Source of the DNA: an uncultured Nitrospira sp.
GTDB lineage: Bacteria > Nitrospirota > Nitrospiria > Nitrospirales > Nitrospiraceae
Assembly (NCBI GenBank): GCA_902500755.1
Contig: CABVRV010000010.1
Coordinates: 1 to 59,894 of the forward strand
DNA length: 59,894 nucleotides
Reading direction: 5' to 3'
A program made the translations under genes and the position numbers. Below are positions 46,961 to 55,989 of this stretch, one piece after another; the stretch's first letter is position 1; the number at the start of each line of letters is the position of its first letter. The notes under the pieces were generated by a model. The model did not search any database. It was not told the origin of the DNA and saw only the letters and a program-made list of their open reading frames with translations.

Positions 46961-48079
46961 CTATCGTTTGCGGGTTGTGTCGAACGCATACCCTAGCGTG
47001 AGCAAGTACAAATTGTCGGTATCGCCTATGCCGGCAGGTGGGCGATTGTTGTAGCGGGTGGTTACTTGGAAACCGCTCGACAGGCCAGCCAAGATTTTCA
47101 TGCGAACCCCGTTATCCATCGTAAAGAAGAAATCCGACGCGTTCTGGACTGAGGGGAAGATCTCGTTGTAATGGTACAGCGTGATACGACCATCGAACAG
47201 CGGCCAATCGAATTTCATGGCCACGCGAGCGCGAAAGCTCGCCCTATCGTCGGTGATGCTATTATCGCGGTAGTCCTCATTGAAATAGGCCGCACCGGCC
47301 TCGGCGTAAAAGGTCATGTCTTTGAACATCCCGTTGAGGTCTCCACGTTCGAGGAATTGATACCCCGGGCCACTGGCAATTGCTGTTCTTAACTTGAGAT
47401 TTTGTAGAAAATCATTTTCGACATAGGCCGATGCGAACCAGAAGAGTCGTTTGGTAATAAAGAAGTCCAACTTGATCGTTCCTCGGGCATTCCGAACGTT
47501 GAGGCTCCCGGCATTGTCGCCGTAGACGTACCGCCCCAACAAGGTCAGTCGGAGTTGCTCACTGCGGGCCACGAAGTCTGCGAGTAGGCTGACGTTCCGA
47601 AGTTGGCTGTTACCCGTCGATTGTGAGTAACCCGCGTTCAAGCTACCGTTATAGATGACCGGCGGTTGGACCACAGGGTTGACCTTCAGCACGGCGTCCA
47701 TCGGCATGGTCATCGTGCTGCCGGTGGGACCGGCCTTCAGCGTCATTGTTCCGGGCTCACCCTCTTCGGCTGTGCCGACCAGCACGGTTCCCTCTTTTAG
47801 GTGGAAAGGAATGGGATGAGAGACTGCCAGCTTACTCACTTCAGACCACTTAATCTTAATCAGATCGTCCGCCAGCGCGCTCTTCATCTGAAGCACCCCA
47901 CCCACCATCTCGACCACTTCCCCATGAATGACACTGCCGTCCTTCAACGTCACCACGTCCAGAGCTGACGTCGCCTGTGGATCAGAGATCGGAGCATCGG
48001 CAGAAAACGTAGGGCTTACCGCTGTCGTCGTCAGAGATACACTTGCGATCAGCGCAAACGCAACGAATGATGGCTTCAT
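46961..48079 (-). CDS. DUF481 outer-membrane protein
   Basis: The 372-residue protein has a signal peptide ending near SADA. A beta-rich domain (about 40-130, VVTLKDGSVIHGEVVEM) is followed by a DUF481 beta-barrel (about 140-372) ending in YAFDTTRKR. DUF481 proteins (E. coli YdiY) are outer-membrane or secreted proteins of unknown role, often acid- or salt-induced. Together with the neighbours (mscL, OmpA lipoprotein), an osmotic or envelope-stress theme is likely. Confidence 0.85.
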   Translation of the reverse strand: MKPSFVAFALIASVSLTTTAVSPTFSADAPISDPQATSALDVVTLKDGSVIHGEVVEMVGGVLQMKSALADDLIKIKWSEVSKLAVSHPIPFHLKEGTVLVGTAEEGEPGTMTLKAGPTGSTMTMPMDAVLKVNPVVQPPVIYNGSLNAGYSQSTGNSQLRNVSLLADFVARSEQLRLTLLGRYVYGDNAGSLNVRNARGTIKLDFFITKRLFWFASAYVENDFLQNLKLRTAIASGPGYQFLERGDLNGMFKDMTFYAEAGAAYFNEDYRDNSITDDRASFRARVAMKFDWPLFDGRITLYHYNEIFPSVQNASDFFFTMDNGVRMKILAGLSSGFQVTTRYNNRPPAGIGDTDNLYLLTLGYAFDTTRKR

Positions 48080-48378
48080 TTATCCTCCGTAAACATGGAT
48101 ACGTACTTGTCTAGAGCTAATCAGCCTTAGGTGTATACCGAATTCGCGTCGACGCTGCAACAAGATTATTGGTTTAATCTCGAATGTTAGGCACCAAAAT
48201 TATAATGATCTCTCCGAAATATTTGCGACCTTGCTCTCAGCCGGTTCAGCATGGACGGGAGAAGCACGTTCACAACCGTCGCTTCCCCGCCACGAAACGG
48301 GCAGGGGTTTACGTGGAGGGTTCTGACCGTCTCCAGGGTTGCTCGCCCGTCATGCATGTTGGGATCAAGAAATCTTCT
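48080..48378. other. Intergenic region before the DUF481 gene
   Basis: No gene is apparent. A weak promoter (TTGCAG, 17 bases, TATACA on the minus strand) lies about 50 bases before the DUF481 ATG. The response regulator ends at the other side without a clear terminator. Confidence 0.35.
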
Positions 48379-49131
48379 CTACTGATCCAACCCTTTTTCG
48401 ACATGCACATAGTACCGCGCCGCTTCCGATCTTCTCGATATTCTCAAGCGTTTGTAGATCTTTTGCAGTCGAGTTGCCACCGCAGTCGGCGTGACATTCA
48501 ATTCTTGGGCAATTTCCTTATTCGTCTTCCCGGACGCCACATAGGACAACAATCGAAGGTCATCCGGCGAGCAATGATCTTCGACGCTCTCACGCGCCGA
48601 CCGACCTCCATCCTTTACCCATGTGATAACCTGCTGGGTCAGCTGTTGGTCCATAATCGCACGACCGGTCGCCACGATCTCGATGCTCTTCGCGACGGCG
48701 TCAGCGGCGGCGGTCTTCAATAGGTATCCCTGCGCACCTGCCACAATCGCGGCACGGAGCAGATCTTTATTGTCATGGGAGGTGAAAAAGAGAACGCCGA
48801 TGTGTGGATGCGCTTCACGAATCATTTTACAGAGATCGATACCGCTCGTTTGGCCGACACGAACCTCCAGAACGACCACGTCCGGTCGCCACGTCTCCAT
48901 CGCGGTGCGCACCTCGCTGGGAGTTCTGGCGACACCGACTATCGTGATGTGCTGACTCTTCGACAGGAACGTCTTAAGTCCATGAAGCGTCAGCATAGAA
49001 TCATCAATCAGCACCACACGAATGGATTTTCTTACGCCCGTTGATTCACTCATCGTGTTATTCCCATCGAATGGTGGCTCCATCAAGTCCGCTGACCTCG
49101 GGGCCCAGTCTGTGGAGAGCTTCATATTCAT
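48379..49131 (-). CDS. LuxR/NarL-type response regulator with Glu in place of the phospho-acceptor Asp
   Basis: The 250-residue protein has a receiver domain (about 36-155) and a LuxR HTH (about 185-245, SYVASGKTNKEIAQELNVT). The acidic pair Asp43-Asp44 and Lys139 are present, but the phospho-acceptor position reads VVVLEVRVG, with Glu89 where Asp is expected. It therefore cannot be phosphorylated in the normal way and may be locked in an active-like state or regulated otherwise. The ATG overlaps the stop of the previous gene (ATGA). It is the last gene of the operon that starts behind the palindromes near 50 kb. Confidence 0.88.
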   Translation of the reverse strand: MNMKLSTDWAPRSADLMEPPFDGNNTMSESTGVRKSIRVVLIDDSMLTLHGLKTFLSKSQHITIVGVARTPSEVRTAMETWRPDVVVLEVRVGQTSGIDLCKMIREAHPHIGVLFFTSHDNKDLLRAAIVAGAQGYLLKTAAADAVAKSIEIVATGRAIMDQQLTQQVITWVKDGGRSARESVEDHCSPDDLRLLSYVASGKTNKEIAQELNVTPTAVATRLQKIYKRLRISRRSEAARYYVHVEKGLDQ

Positions 49132-49508
49132 GAGCGCCTCGTGTTGCTGAAGATGGTTTTCAGGTGTGTGAGCAATCCTTGTCCGATCCGCTCCAGCGTG
49201 AGCGTCCCGGTGGCACTATGCATGGCGCCTCTGTGCGCCATGTTCAGAGCGTTTTGGTGTATCAGCTCAAGTCGTCGAGAGCAGTCCGGGCAGTAGATAT
49301 GAATAAACGGGATATCGCTGAGACGTGCCTTGCTGTTTTCTCGGTACGCCTTCATAGGCATCCACACTGGAAGCTGGTCTCGTTGTCGCGATTCATTGTC
49401 TCGTACAAAGCCACAGTACCGGCAGACAAAGAGCGGCGCCGGCCCTGATTCCGGTGTGTATTCAGAAGGATTCATCGGCCAAACCCCTCGATGCGTCACC
49501 CCGATCAT
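49128..49508 (-). CDS. Cys-pair protein of unknown function
   Basis: The 126-residue protein has two Cys pairs (CRYC at 29-32 and CPDC at 73-76) around a segment like that found in some two-component proteins (a CxxCxxxRD...CPxC pattern), so it probably binds zinc or an iron-sulfur cluster. ATGA overlaps join it to the genes before and after, and GGAG sits six bases before the ATG. A second in-frame ATG 11 codons later has GAGGGG upstream. Possibly a redox or metal sensor for the operon. Confidence 0.65.
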   Translation of the reverse strand: MIGVTHRGVWPMNPSEYTPESGPAPLFVCRYCGFVRDNESRQRDQLPVWMPMKAYRENSKARLSDIPFIHIYCPDCSRRLELIHQNALNMAHRGAMHSATGTLTLERIGQGLLTHLKTIFSNTRRS

Positions 49509-49816
49509 AGGACACTCCGGAGTTTGGATTGAGACGATCCCTGAGCACGCGCACGACGGGATCTCGTGGCCCTCGGGGTGATCAATTCCGAATTGGTGGA
49601 ATTCAACACACGGCAAATGTCGACAAAGAAATCGACGAACGCGGCGATCAGCGATTCACGACGAGCTTCTTCTTGAATTCCGGTCAACTGCTGCCATTCG
49701 CCGTTGATTCGCTGGAGCACCATCAATCGATGGGTCTTCAGCCTCTGACGCGATTCGGTTGTCAGGAGAAATTCTTGACCATTCTGATTATCGACGAGGA
49801 GTCCTTGAGTCGCCAT
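49505..49816 (-). CDS. Small protein of unknown function, first of the operon
   Basis: The 103-residue protein follows AGGCAGGA. The first 50 residues (LLVDNQNGQEFLLTTESRQR, then MVLQRINGEWQQLTG) look like a small beta/alpha domain. The C-terminus is basic (RSRRARAQGSSQSK). No family recognised. Its leader begins at a predicted sigma-54 start about 80 bases upstream. Confidence 0.55.
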   Translation of the reverse strand: MATQGLLVDNQNGQEFLLTTESRQRLKTHRLMVLQRINGEWQQLTGIQEEARRESLIAAFVDFFVDICRVLNSTNSELITPRATRSRRARAQGSSQSKLRSVL

Positions 49817-49904
49817 GTGTTCCTGCCTCTCCATTCTCATTCGTCCTAACACTTCACCGCTGCAACAAATCACCCGCACTGTGTGTCAACAGAGAGTGCA
49901 CTAG

Positions 49905-49920
49905 AACAATCTCCGTGCCA
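49905..49920 (-). promoter_or_regulatory. Candidate sigma-54 (-24/-12) promoter
   Basis: Minus-strand sequence TGGCACGGAGATTGTT has a perfect -24 element (TGGCACG) and correct spacing, but the -12 dinucleotide is GT instead of GC. It lies about 80 bases before the ATG of the first gene and about 85 bases from the palindrome centre. Confidence 0.55.
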
Positions 49921-49990
49921 CATCAGCGCAAAGTCATCATCGCTGGATTTTTAATCCATTTGATAGGACGGGTGAGGCTCAAAACCCCTA

Positions 49991-50030
49991 GAGTTGTTTC
50001 AGACTGAAACAACTCGGCGTCTCATGAGAC
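49991..50030. promoter_or_regulatory. Paired palindromes, candidate activator sites
   Basis: GAGTTGTTTCAG-A-CTGAAACAACTC (49991-50015) is a perfect 25-base palindrome. GTCTCATGAGAC (50019-50030) follows, within a longer imperfect palindrome ACTCGG...CCGAGT. The core GTTTCA...TGAAAC plus GTCTC...GAGAC pair recurs at 17.04 kb. The sites lie between the sigma-54 activator gene and the operon it probably drives. Confidence 0.65.
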
Positions 50031-50146
50031 ACCGAGTCGTGTTCGGTGAGACAGCTTCTCAAGCAAATCGATGGCCTTACGATGAGAAAATACGCGGGCT
50101 GTCGCGACGTTGATCATCAAGGATCGAGGCTTGCGAGAGTATGGAA

Positions 50147-51949
50147 TCAGCGGGGATGAATATCGAGCTCGACGAGGCGGCGATAGAACGTCGCCCGACT
50201 GACACCCAGTCGCTTGGCGGCTTCTGTTCGATTGCCCTTGGCATCGGAGAGAGCGGCAAGCAAGCGGGTTTTCTCGTCCCGCTCCTGCAAGGGAATCCAG
50301 TGCGAGGGAGTCGGCGCCGCCGATATCCCTGTGACTTCCGGTGGAAGATCACTGGGAGCCACCTCCGCCCCCTTGCAGCTGATCACCGCAAATTCAATGG
50401 CGCTCCGCAGTTCACGTACGTTTCCCGGCCAGACATAACTCATCAGTCGATGAAGCGTCTCCGGATTGAGACGGTCGATGGTCTTCCCGGAAGCAGCACA
50501 GATGGTCATGAGAAAGGAGTGTGCGAGTAATGGAATATCTTCACGACGTTCTCTCAGTGGGGGAAGCTGAATTCTGGCGATGCGGATCCGATACAGAAGA
50601 TCAGCTCGAAACGAGCCGCGAACAACGTCTTCACTCAAGTTGTGGTGCGTGGCCGCCAGCACGCGCACATCCACTTTGCGCGGCCTGCTCTCTCCCAGCC
50701 GGGTAATTTCCTTCTCCTGGAGAACCCGCAACAGCGCCGTCTGAACCGGCGGCGGGATATCTCCGATTTCATCGAGAAACAACGTTCCACCCTCCGCGGC
50801 TTCGAAGAGTCCCTGCTGGTCATTCACCGCCCCGGTAAAGGCTCCTCGCCTGTGGCCAAACAGCTGGCTCGTCAGAATTGAATCGGTGAGTCCGGCACAA
50901 TTGGCGGCAATGAAGGACTTACTCCGTCTTCCGCTGGACGAATGAATAGCTCGCGCGACCAATTCTTTTCCTGTTCCTGTCTCCCCTTCGATCAACACGG
51001 TAGTATCGACGGACGCCACATCTCGGACCAGTTGGTACACTCGCACCATCGCGGGGCTCTTCCCGACAAGGTCATGAAACGACGCCTGCTCGTTGAGCAC
51101 GCGACGTAGCGCGTGGAGCTCCGTGCGGTCATGCATCACCAGAATCTGACGACCCGGGTGCCGTGGATCTCGATGGATATCCAGCTCAATCCAGGCAGGA
51201 TGAGAGCTGTCAATATAGAACGGCCCAGCCGTGCGCCTGTCTGAGGGAGCATCGATCATTTCACGGAATATCGCCCGATCCTGCAGATGAAAAGGAATGA
51301 TCTCTTCCCACTCCCGCCCGATCACCTCCCCTGTCGAAACACCCAGCAGTTCAAGCCCCCGATGGCTAACAAATGTGATGCGGCCACGTTCGTCAAGAAC
51401 GAGCGCGGCAAGCCTGAGATGCTGAAGCAACGCCAGTGCATCGTCTTTGGTGCGTTCGCTGGCCTCAAGCTGACCGATCAGGCGGGTCTCAGTTTTATGG
51501 TGAGACTTCACGGCGACGTCTTCCGCAAGCATACGTTCCCGGGCCCGTTGCACGATGGATCGCATCTGCTCAAACCCGGGTCCCAGGCGCTCAATGAGCA
51601 GGACCGTTCGAGATTCCATTGACAGAATCGTCGCTTCCAGGGTCATGGCGCCGCCCTGGCGATCGGATTCCGCCCATGGCCCTGACTTCTCGATTATCAC
51701 GGGTTCCGCTATCCGCGCCGGCTGATCTAGAGCGAGATACTCCCGCAAAAACGGCGACCATTGCTCAAGATCCAACACAGCGCATGATTCAAGACCGACG
51801 CGCATGCGCCACCACTCCGGCGCCATCCCCTGTAGCTGGAACTCACCGGAATGCTCGTCACGCTCGAACACTGCGATATCGAGAGTGGAGAGAACGCGAT
51901 TGAACAGTGGATCGTCGGATGGAACGGAGTGAAGCAGCCGGCGGCTCAT
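50147..51949 (-). CDS. Sigma-54 activator with PAS domain
   Basis: The 600-residue enhancer-binding protein has a PAS-like N-terminal part (about 20-130) and a second PAS domain (about 175-280, [20 protein letters not shown]). The AAA+ domain has Walker A GETGTGKE (322-329) and an intact GAFTGA loop (369-374). A Fis HTH ([20 protein letters not shown]) ends the protein. It lies directly upstream of the palindromes and joins the GTPase gene by an ATGA overlap, so a membrane signal could pass through the GTPase to this activator. Confidence 0.92.
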   Translation of the reverse strand: MSRRLLHSVPSDDPLFNRVLSTLDIAVFERDEHSGEFQLQGMAPEWWRMRVGLESCAVLDLEQWSPFLREYLALDQPARIAEPVIIEKSGPWAESDRQGGAMTLEATILSMESRTVLLIERLGPGFEQMRSIVQRARERMLAEDVAVKSHHKTETRLIGQLEASERTKDDALALLQHLRLAALVLDERGRITFVSHRGLELLGVSTGEVIGREWEEIIPFHLQDRAIFREMIDAPSDRRTAGPFYIDSSHPAWIELDIHRDPRHPGRQILVMHDRTELHALRRVLNEQASFHDLVGKSPAMVRVYQLVRDVASVDTTVLIEGETGTGKELVARAIHSSSGRRSKSFIAANCAGLTDSILTSQLFGHRRGAFTGAVNDQQGLFEAAEGGTLFLDEIGDIPPPVQTALLRVLQEKEITRLGESRPRKVDVRVLAATHHNLSEDVVRGSFRADLLYRIRIARIQLPPLRERREDIPLLAHSFLMTICAASGKTIDRLNPETLHRLMSYVWPGNVRELRSAIEFAVISCKGAEVAPSDLPPEVTGISAAPTPSHWIPLQERDEKTRLLAALSDAKGNRTEAAKRLGVSRATFYRRLVELDIHPR

Positions 51950-52467
51950 AAGCGTTCAGTTGGGAGAGGCGAACCATGCATGATTTGAGTCGCGACGCTC
52001 AGGAATAGCTCCTCGACTCCTTGCCCAAGTTTGGCGCTGCCGAACAGAACGGTCCAGCCTCGCGCTCGCAGTTGCTCGATTGCGCCATCGTCGATTTCCC
52101 ACTCAGATTGAAGATCCGCCTTGTTGATGATCGAAACGAATGGAACGGTTCCCAGCGTCCGAGCGGCTGTCTGTTGCAGAGCGAGTGCCGTGTCCAGAGT
52201 GACCTTCCTGGTGCCATCCATAACCAAAATGTACGCGGATGACCCCCGCAGATACGAGTCGCGCACATGCTGAAACTCGTCTTCCCCGTAGAGATCCCAC
52301 AGCATCAACATGACGTCGTGGTCTTTGATCGCCACAGTTTTCTTCTCGACCGTCACGCCGATGGTCGTCTGATAGTGATCCGAGAACACGTTGGTCACGA
52401 AACGCCGTACCAGGCTGGTCTTACCCACGGCGAATCCACCCAGCATGCAGATTTTCTTCTGGATCAT
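51946..52467 (-). CDS. Rab/Ras-like small GTPase
   Basis: The 173-residue protein has all GTP-binding motifs: P-loop GGFAVGKTS (10-18), the G2 Thr in QTTIGV, G3 DLYGE (58-62), and G4 NKAD (115-118). The catalytic Gln of Ras (after DxxG) is Glu62 here, so intrinsic hydrolysis may be slow or need a partner. Stand-alone bacterial Rab-like GTPases of this class are rare and usually paired with a regulator or envelope protein. It overlaps both neighbours by four bases. Confidence 0.9.
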   Translation of the reverse strand: MIQKKICMLGGFAVGKTSLVRRFVTNVFSDHYQTTIGVTVEKKTVAIKDHDVMLMLWDLYGEDEFQHVRDSYLRGSSAYILVMDGTRKVTLDTALALQQTAARTLGTVPFVSIINKADLQSEWEIDDGAIEQLRARGWTVLFGSAKLGQGVEELFLSVATQIMHGSPLPTERL

Positions 52468-54236
52468 GGACGCGCCGTCTCCTGGACCTGCTCAGGAGCC
52501 GTAAGAGCAGCCCGCAGGGTCACGCTTCGCAGGCTGCTGGTTTCTCGCGTCGCCCCTTGCTGGTCAGAGAGCTGGACAGTGCCCGGGACCAGCGTTATGC
52601 CGTCACCGAGGCGCTTCTCTCCAAGGATTGCGAGAACAGCCTGAGCTCGTTGTTTGCTTAATTGAAGATTGAGTGCCGCCGAACCGGTCGCATCGGCCGA
52701 CCCCAGTACTTCCAGCGCCACGCGTTGACCTGATTGCAAGGCCGCTCGATCCAATTCTCGCAGCGTAGTCGAAACCACGTCCAGCACGGCGCGCTCTGAC
52801 GGTTCGACGGACGACGAACCGGAACGAAAGTGAATGATGGCGCGGTTGATCTGGGCCAGGAGAACCGGAATGGATGTCGTCACGAGACCTTCGTCACGAT
52901 ACTGGGAGATCCCGGGAACGAGTACCGCCAGTCGTTTGGTCTCTCTGACCCATTCAGTCGACGCGAAGCCAGTTGCGACCAGCGTTTCTCCGGCGATGTG
53001 CAGCTTCACGGTGGTCGGAGGCTGCAAGATCGAGTGCGCTCTAGCCAGGACGAGCGGAGAATCCAACGCATAATAAGGAGACCACACCGCCTTCACCGTC
53101 GCGGGTTCAAGGCCGGCTTCGATCACCATTGCTGTAGGGTCTTTCGCCAAGGGGTCTCGCAGCCCTTCGAGGCGATACTCTCCCCACGCTGATTTCGCCT
53201 CGGTGACGACGAGGCCCGGCTCTGCCCGCAACCCAGCAAGGAGATTGGACCATCGTGTGTGGGTCTGATACTCCATCCATCCCCACCATACCGACCCCAG
53301 CAAGAGCAAGCCGATCAGAATCGAGAGTTTCAACGAGCTCTGTTTGGGTGGCGACTCATACTGAGCTTGTAAGCAACTCTCCAGCTGAGGCTGTGTCGTT
53401 TTAAACGGGGCCTCGTCTCCGACAAAATGGGCCAAGGCATCAGTGTGTTGAGCATGGATGTGATTCAGCGTGTCGCACAGGATTTCTCTCAGGCTCCCCG
53501 GAGGTGTTCCGCGAACGACACAGGCCAGGTAGGCCTGTGACCCTTGTTCGCTCCACACCGTCCATTCACCGACTTGGAACTGATCGAGAGTCTGATCCTG
53601 TCGACCGCCGAACGAATCCCGCACATAATTTTGAATCGCCGTCAGCATCCCGGATAGGACATGCTGGTCCTGTATCACGGCTCCATTGGTCGCCACGTGC
53701 TGCAACAAGAGTCCCGTCTCGCGATGGATGAGAAAGACCTGTTCAACGCGATACCGAAGCCGATGGAGCAGCACGACCTCCGCGAAGGGTTTCCCCGTCC
53801 TCCAGGCTTCGACCCGCCAGCGCAAGCCACGGACGGACAAGCTCTCATCCAGCGTGTGATTGAAGGACTGCGTCATGCTTTGTAAAGCGCGGGCGATGGC
53901 CTGCCGAATGGCCGGCGCGATGATTGGAGCGATCGCATCGACGATCGTTCGCGGCGATTTTCTCACGGACGCCACGAAACCGTTTTCGACATAGGGCGCC
54001 AGCACCGTCGATAGCTGTGGATCGTTGTCGCCGCGAAGCGCGAAGGCCTCGGGAAGCACTTGGCTGACATCCCCTGACTGAACCACTCGGTTGTCCAGCC
54101 GTTCTCGGATTTCGTCGAGTTGTGTTTGTTCGGGGGCCAACAATAACGTGCGGAGCTGGGTCCAGTCTTCCTGAACGGACGTGAGTCCTTCAGGAAGCGA
54201 GGACTCGGAACGTGGTCTTCGGAGATCGCTAGACAT
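52464..54236 (-). CDS. Large membrane-anchored protein with OmpA-like C-terminal domain
   Basis: The 590-residue protein has an N-terminal cytoplasmic part of about 300 residues, one membrane helix near residues 325-345 (LSILIGLLLLGSVWWGW), then an extracytoplasmic part. The part after the helix resembles two BON/OmpA-like domains, the last being OmpA-type (FRSGSSSVEPSE, then LEVLGSADATGSAALNLQLS). So the cytoplasmic side could contact the GTPase while the outer end binds the wall. The N-terminal part has no match I know. It overlaps the GTPase start. Confidence 0.82.
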   Translation of the reverse strand: MSSDLRRPRSESSLPEGLTSVQEDWTQLRTLLLAPEQTQLDEIRERLDNRVVQSGDVSQVLPEAFALRGDNDPQLSTVLAPYVENGFVASVRKSPRTIVDAIAPIIAPAIRQAIARALQSMTQSFNHTLDESLSVRGLRWRVEAWRTGKPFAEVVLLHRLRYRVEQVFLIHRETGLLLQHVATNGAVIQDQHVLSGMLTAIQNYVRDSFGGRQDQTLDQFQVGEWTVWSEQGSQAYLACVVRGTPPGSLREILCDTLNHIHAQHTDALAHFVGDEAPFKTTQPQLESCLQAQYESPPKQSSLKLSILIGLLLLGSVWWGWMEYQTHTRWSNLLAGLRAEPGLVVTEAKSAWGEYRLEGLRDPLAKDPTAMVIEAGLEPATVKAVWSPYYALDSPLVLARAHSILQPPTTVKLHIAGETLVATGFASTEWVRETKRLAVLVPGISQYRDEGLVTTSIPVLLAQINRAIIHFRSGSSSVEPSERAVLDVVSTTLRELDRAALQSGQRVALEVLGSADATGSAALNLQLSKQRAQAVLAILGEKRLGDGITLVPGTVQLSDQQGATRETSSLRSVTLRAALTAPEQVQETARP

Positions 54237-54349
54237 TGGCCTGGGTCATGATCATGCAACCGACCTGAAACGAAGACGACCGTGAATGGCCTCGACCTGA
54301 GCGACGAGACAGGGCGGCTTCTAGTCAGAGCCTGACACAGTGATCCCGC

Positions 54350-54967
54350 TCATGGACGAGCCGCGTTCACGTCATCGCTGGATAGCCGTTTGGACGCTTC
54401 TAGTAAGATTGCCGCAAGAGTCGAACGATCGGTCTTCTCAGCACGGAGGTCATGGACCGCTTGATTAAGGGCCGAAGTGGTCTCAGCATGTCGAACCCGC
54501 ACGTCGCTTGCCAGCTCCGTCGTTCGTTCCGTCAGCTGCTGCATGAAATGAGTCTGCGTCTGGGCGGCCTGGCTTTCCAGGTGACGTGCCTTGCTGTCCA
54601 GTGTCGCGGCTAGCTGAGTAAGCTCCTGCGTTAGCTTGGTGACCGAGTCCCCTCGAACCTCTTGCTCCTTCGTGAGCCTGCTCGTGAGGGCATCGACTTC
54701 TTTCTTGATGTACATTTCAAGACTCTCAACCCGCCGTTTCAGATCAGTACGGAGATCCGTGGCTTCGCGGATTAAGTGTTGCTCGAGCTGTGCGAACCGT
54801 CGATCGTGTTCGCGGGCCTGCTGCCCGAAGAGGATGTCCCGAATCTTGTCGAGATTCCCGCTGGCTGATGGTTCGTCAGAATGCGAGACAGCACCTTCTC
54901 CAACCTGATTCTCGGCTTGACCTCGGTGAACAACAGCGGATTGGTCTGTAGAGGGTGATCGACTCAT
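54350..54967 (-). CDS. Coiled-coil protein of unknown function
   Basis: The 205-residue protein is about 70 percent helical, with a long coiled coil at about 45-170 (FAQLEQHLIREATDLRTDLK and LTQELTQLAATLDSKARHLE). It opens with a disordered Ser/Gln-rich tail and contains LDKIRDILFGQQAREHDRR, a block that also precedes coiled coils in cyanobacterial homologues I recall (memory, unchecked). It is first in the operon, about 110 bases before the OmpA-like gene. Confidence 0.72.
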   Translation of the reverse strand: MSRSPSTDQSAVVHRGQAENQVGEGAVSHSDEPSASGNLDKIRDILFGQQAREHDRRFAQLEQHLIREATDLRTDLKRRVESLEMYIKKEVDALTSRLTKEQEVRGDSVTKLTQELTQLAATLDSKARHLESQAAQTQTHFMQQLTERTTELASDVRVRHAETTSALNQAVHDLRAEKTDRSTLAAILLEASKRLSSDDVNAARP

Positions 54968-55178
54968 AGCCTCACCTCATGAGATCGCGAGAGACAGAAC
55001 AACAGCTTGCGCCAACGGATACTCACCCCACTGCTCACCGGTTATTCGTGTTCCTTCTTGTTTGCCCCATGCAAGGGCTATCCTAGCACCGGCAAGCCGG
55101 CTCCAACAAGACCGGATTGATGGGCTTGTGTGAATCCTTCAACGTGAGGGGAGACCGGACGTCCGTGATCCGGCAGCG

Positions 55179-55985
55179 CTAGTCCTTCACAAGGTGAACC
55201 AGGTGGTGGGGTGATGGCAACTCGATGCCATGAGCCCGGAATCGTTCGAGGATCAACTTATTCAATTCCCCTTGAACTGAACCATAATCCGCCACGGTCG
55301 TCCAGGGGGCGACAGAAATGGCGATCGACGATTCTCCCAATGACGCCACGCCTGCGCCAGGAGCCGGCTCCTTCAAGACTTTGGGATGTTGTTGCAGAAT
55401 ATTCCGCACGTGGGCCAGTGCCTCATCGAGATTGGTCCGGTGGGACACAGGAATAGTCAAGTGCACCTGACGGATGGTGCCGAAGTTATGCAGAATCTCG
55501 CCCACAATTTTGCGGTTGGGAATGATGACGCGGGATCGATCCGCGTGCATCAACGTCGTGGTGAAGATATCGATGACGACGACATCTCCGTGAACGCCGA
55601 GCAGGGAGATATGTTCGCCGACCTTATAGGGCTTGCTGAAGATAATCGACAACCCGGCCATCACGTTGCTCAACACTCCCTGCAAGGCCAAGCCGATCCC
55701 CACACCGGCAACACCGACACCGGCGATGAGCGGTGCAATGGGAACACCCAGCGTTTGGAGCGCGATCATCGCGGTAAAGAGCATCACCACGATTTTGACG
55801 ATGCGCACCAGGAGCAGACGGACCGGTGGCTCAAGTGTCTGTTTTTCGAGCGCCTGCTGAGCAACATTCCCGGCCCCGCGGGAGGCCATCATTCCGGCGA
55901 CCAAAATGCCGAGAGCGACCGCGGCCTGCAGGCCGTACTGCACGGCATATTGAGTGAGCGTATCGACGACGTTCATAGAAGGCAT
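55179..55985 (-). CDS. MscS-family mechanosensitive channel
   Basis: The 268-residue channel has three membrane helices. The pore helix (GVGVAGVGIGLALQGVLSNV, about 93-112) is the Gly/Ala-rich MscS TM3, followed by the cytoplasmic beta domain (FSKPYKVGEHISL, IPNRKIVGEILHN). Length is near that of E. coli MscS. The start lies next to the asmA stop. Two alternative starts (a GTG one codon earlier, an ATG three codons later) are close by. Confidence 0.92.
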   Translation of the reverse strand: MPSMNVVDTLTQYAVQYGLQAAVALGILVAGMMASRGAGNVAQQALEKQTLEPPVRLLLVRIVKIVVMLFTAMIALQTLGVPIAPLIAGVGVAGVGIGLALQGVLSNVMAGLSIIFSKPYKVGEHISLLGVHGDVVVIDIFTTTLMHADRSRVIIPNRKIVGEILHNFGTIRQVHLTIPVSHRTNLDEALAHVRNILQQHPKVLKEPAPGAGVASLGESSIAISVAPWTTVADYGSVQGELNKLILERFRAHGIELPSPHHLVHLVKD

Positions 55986-55989
55986 CACG

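Noticed and set aside
55077-55092. -24/-12 promoter before the coiled-coil gene
   Set aside because: GG-N10-GC spacing occurs, but neither element resembles TGGCA or TTGC.
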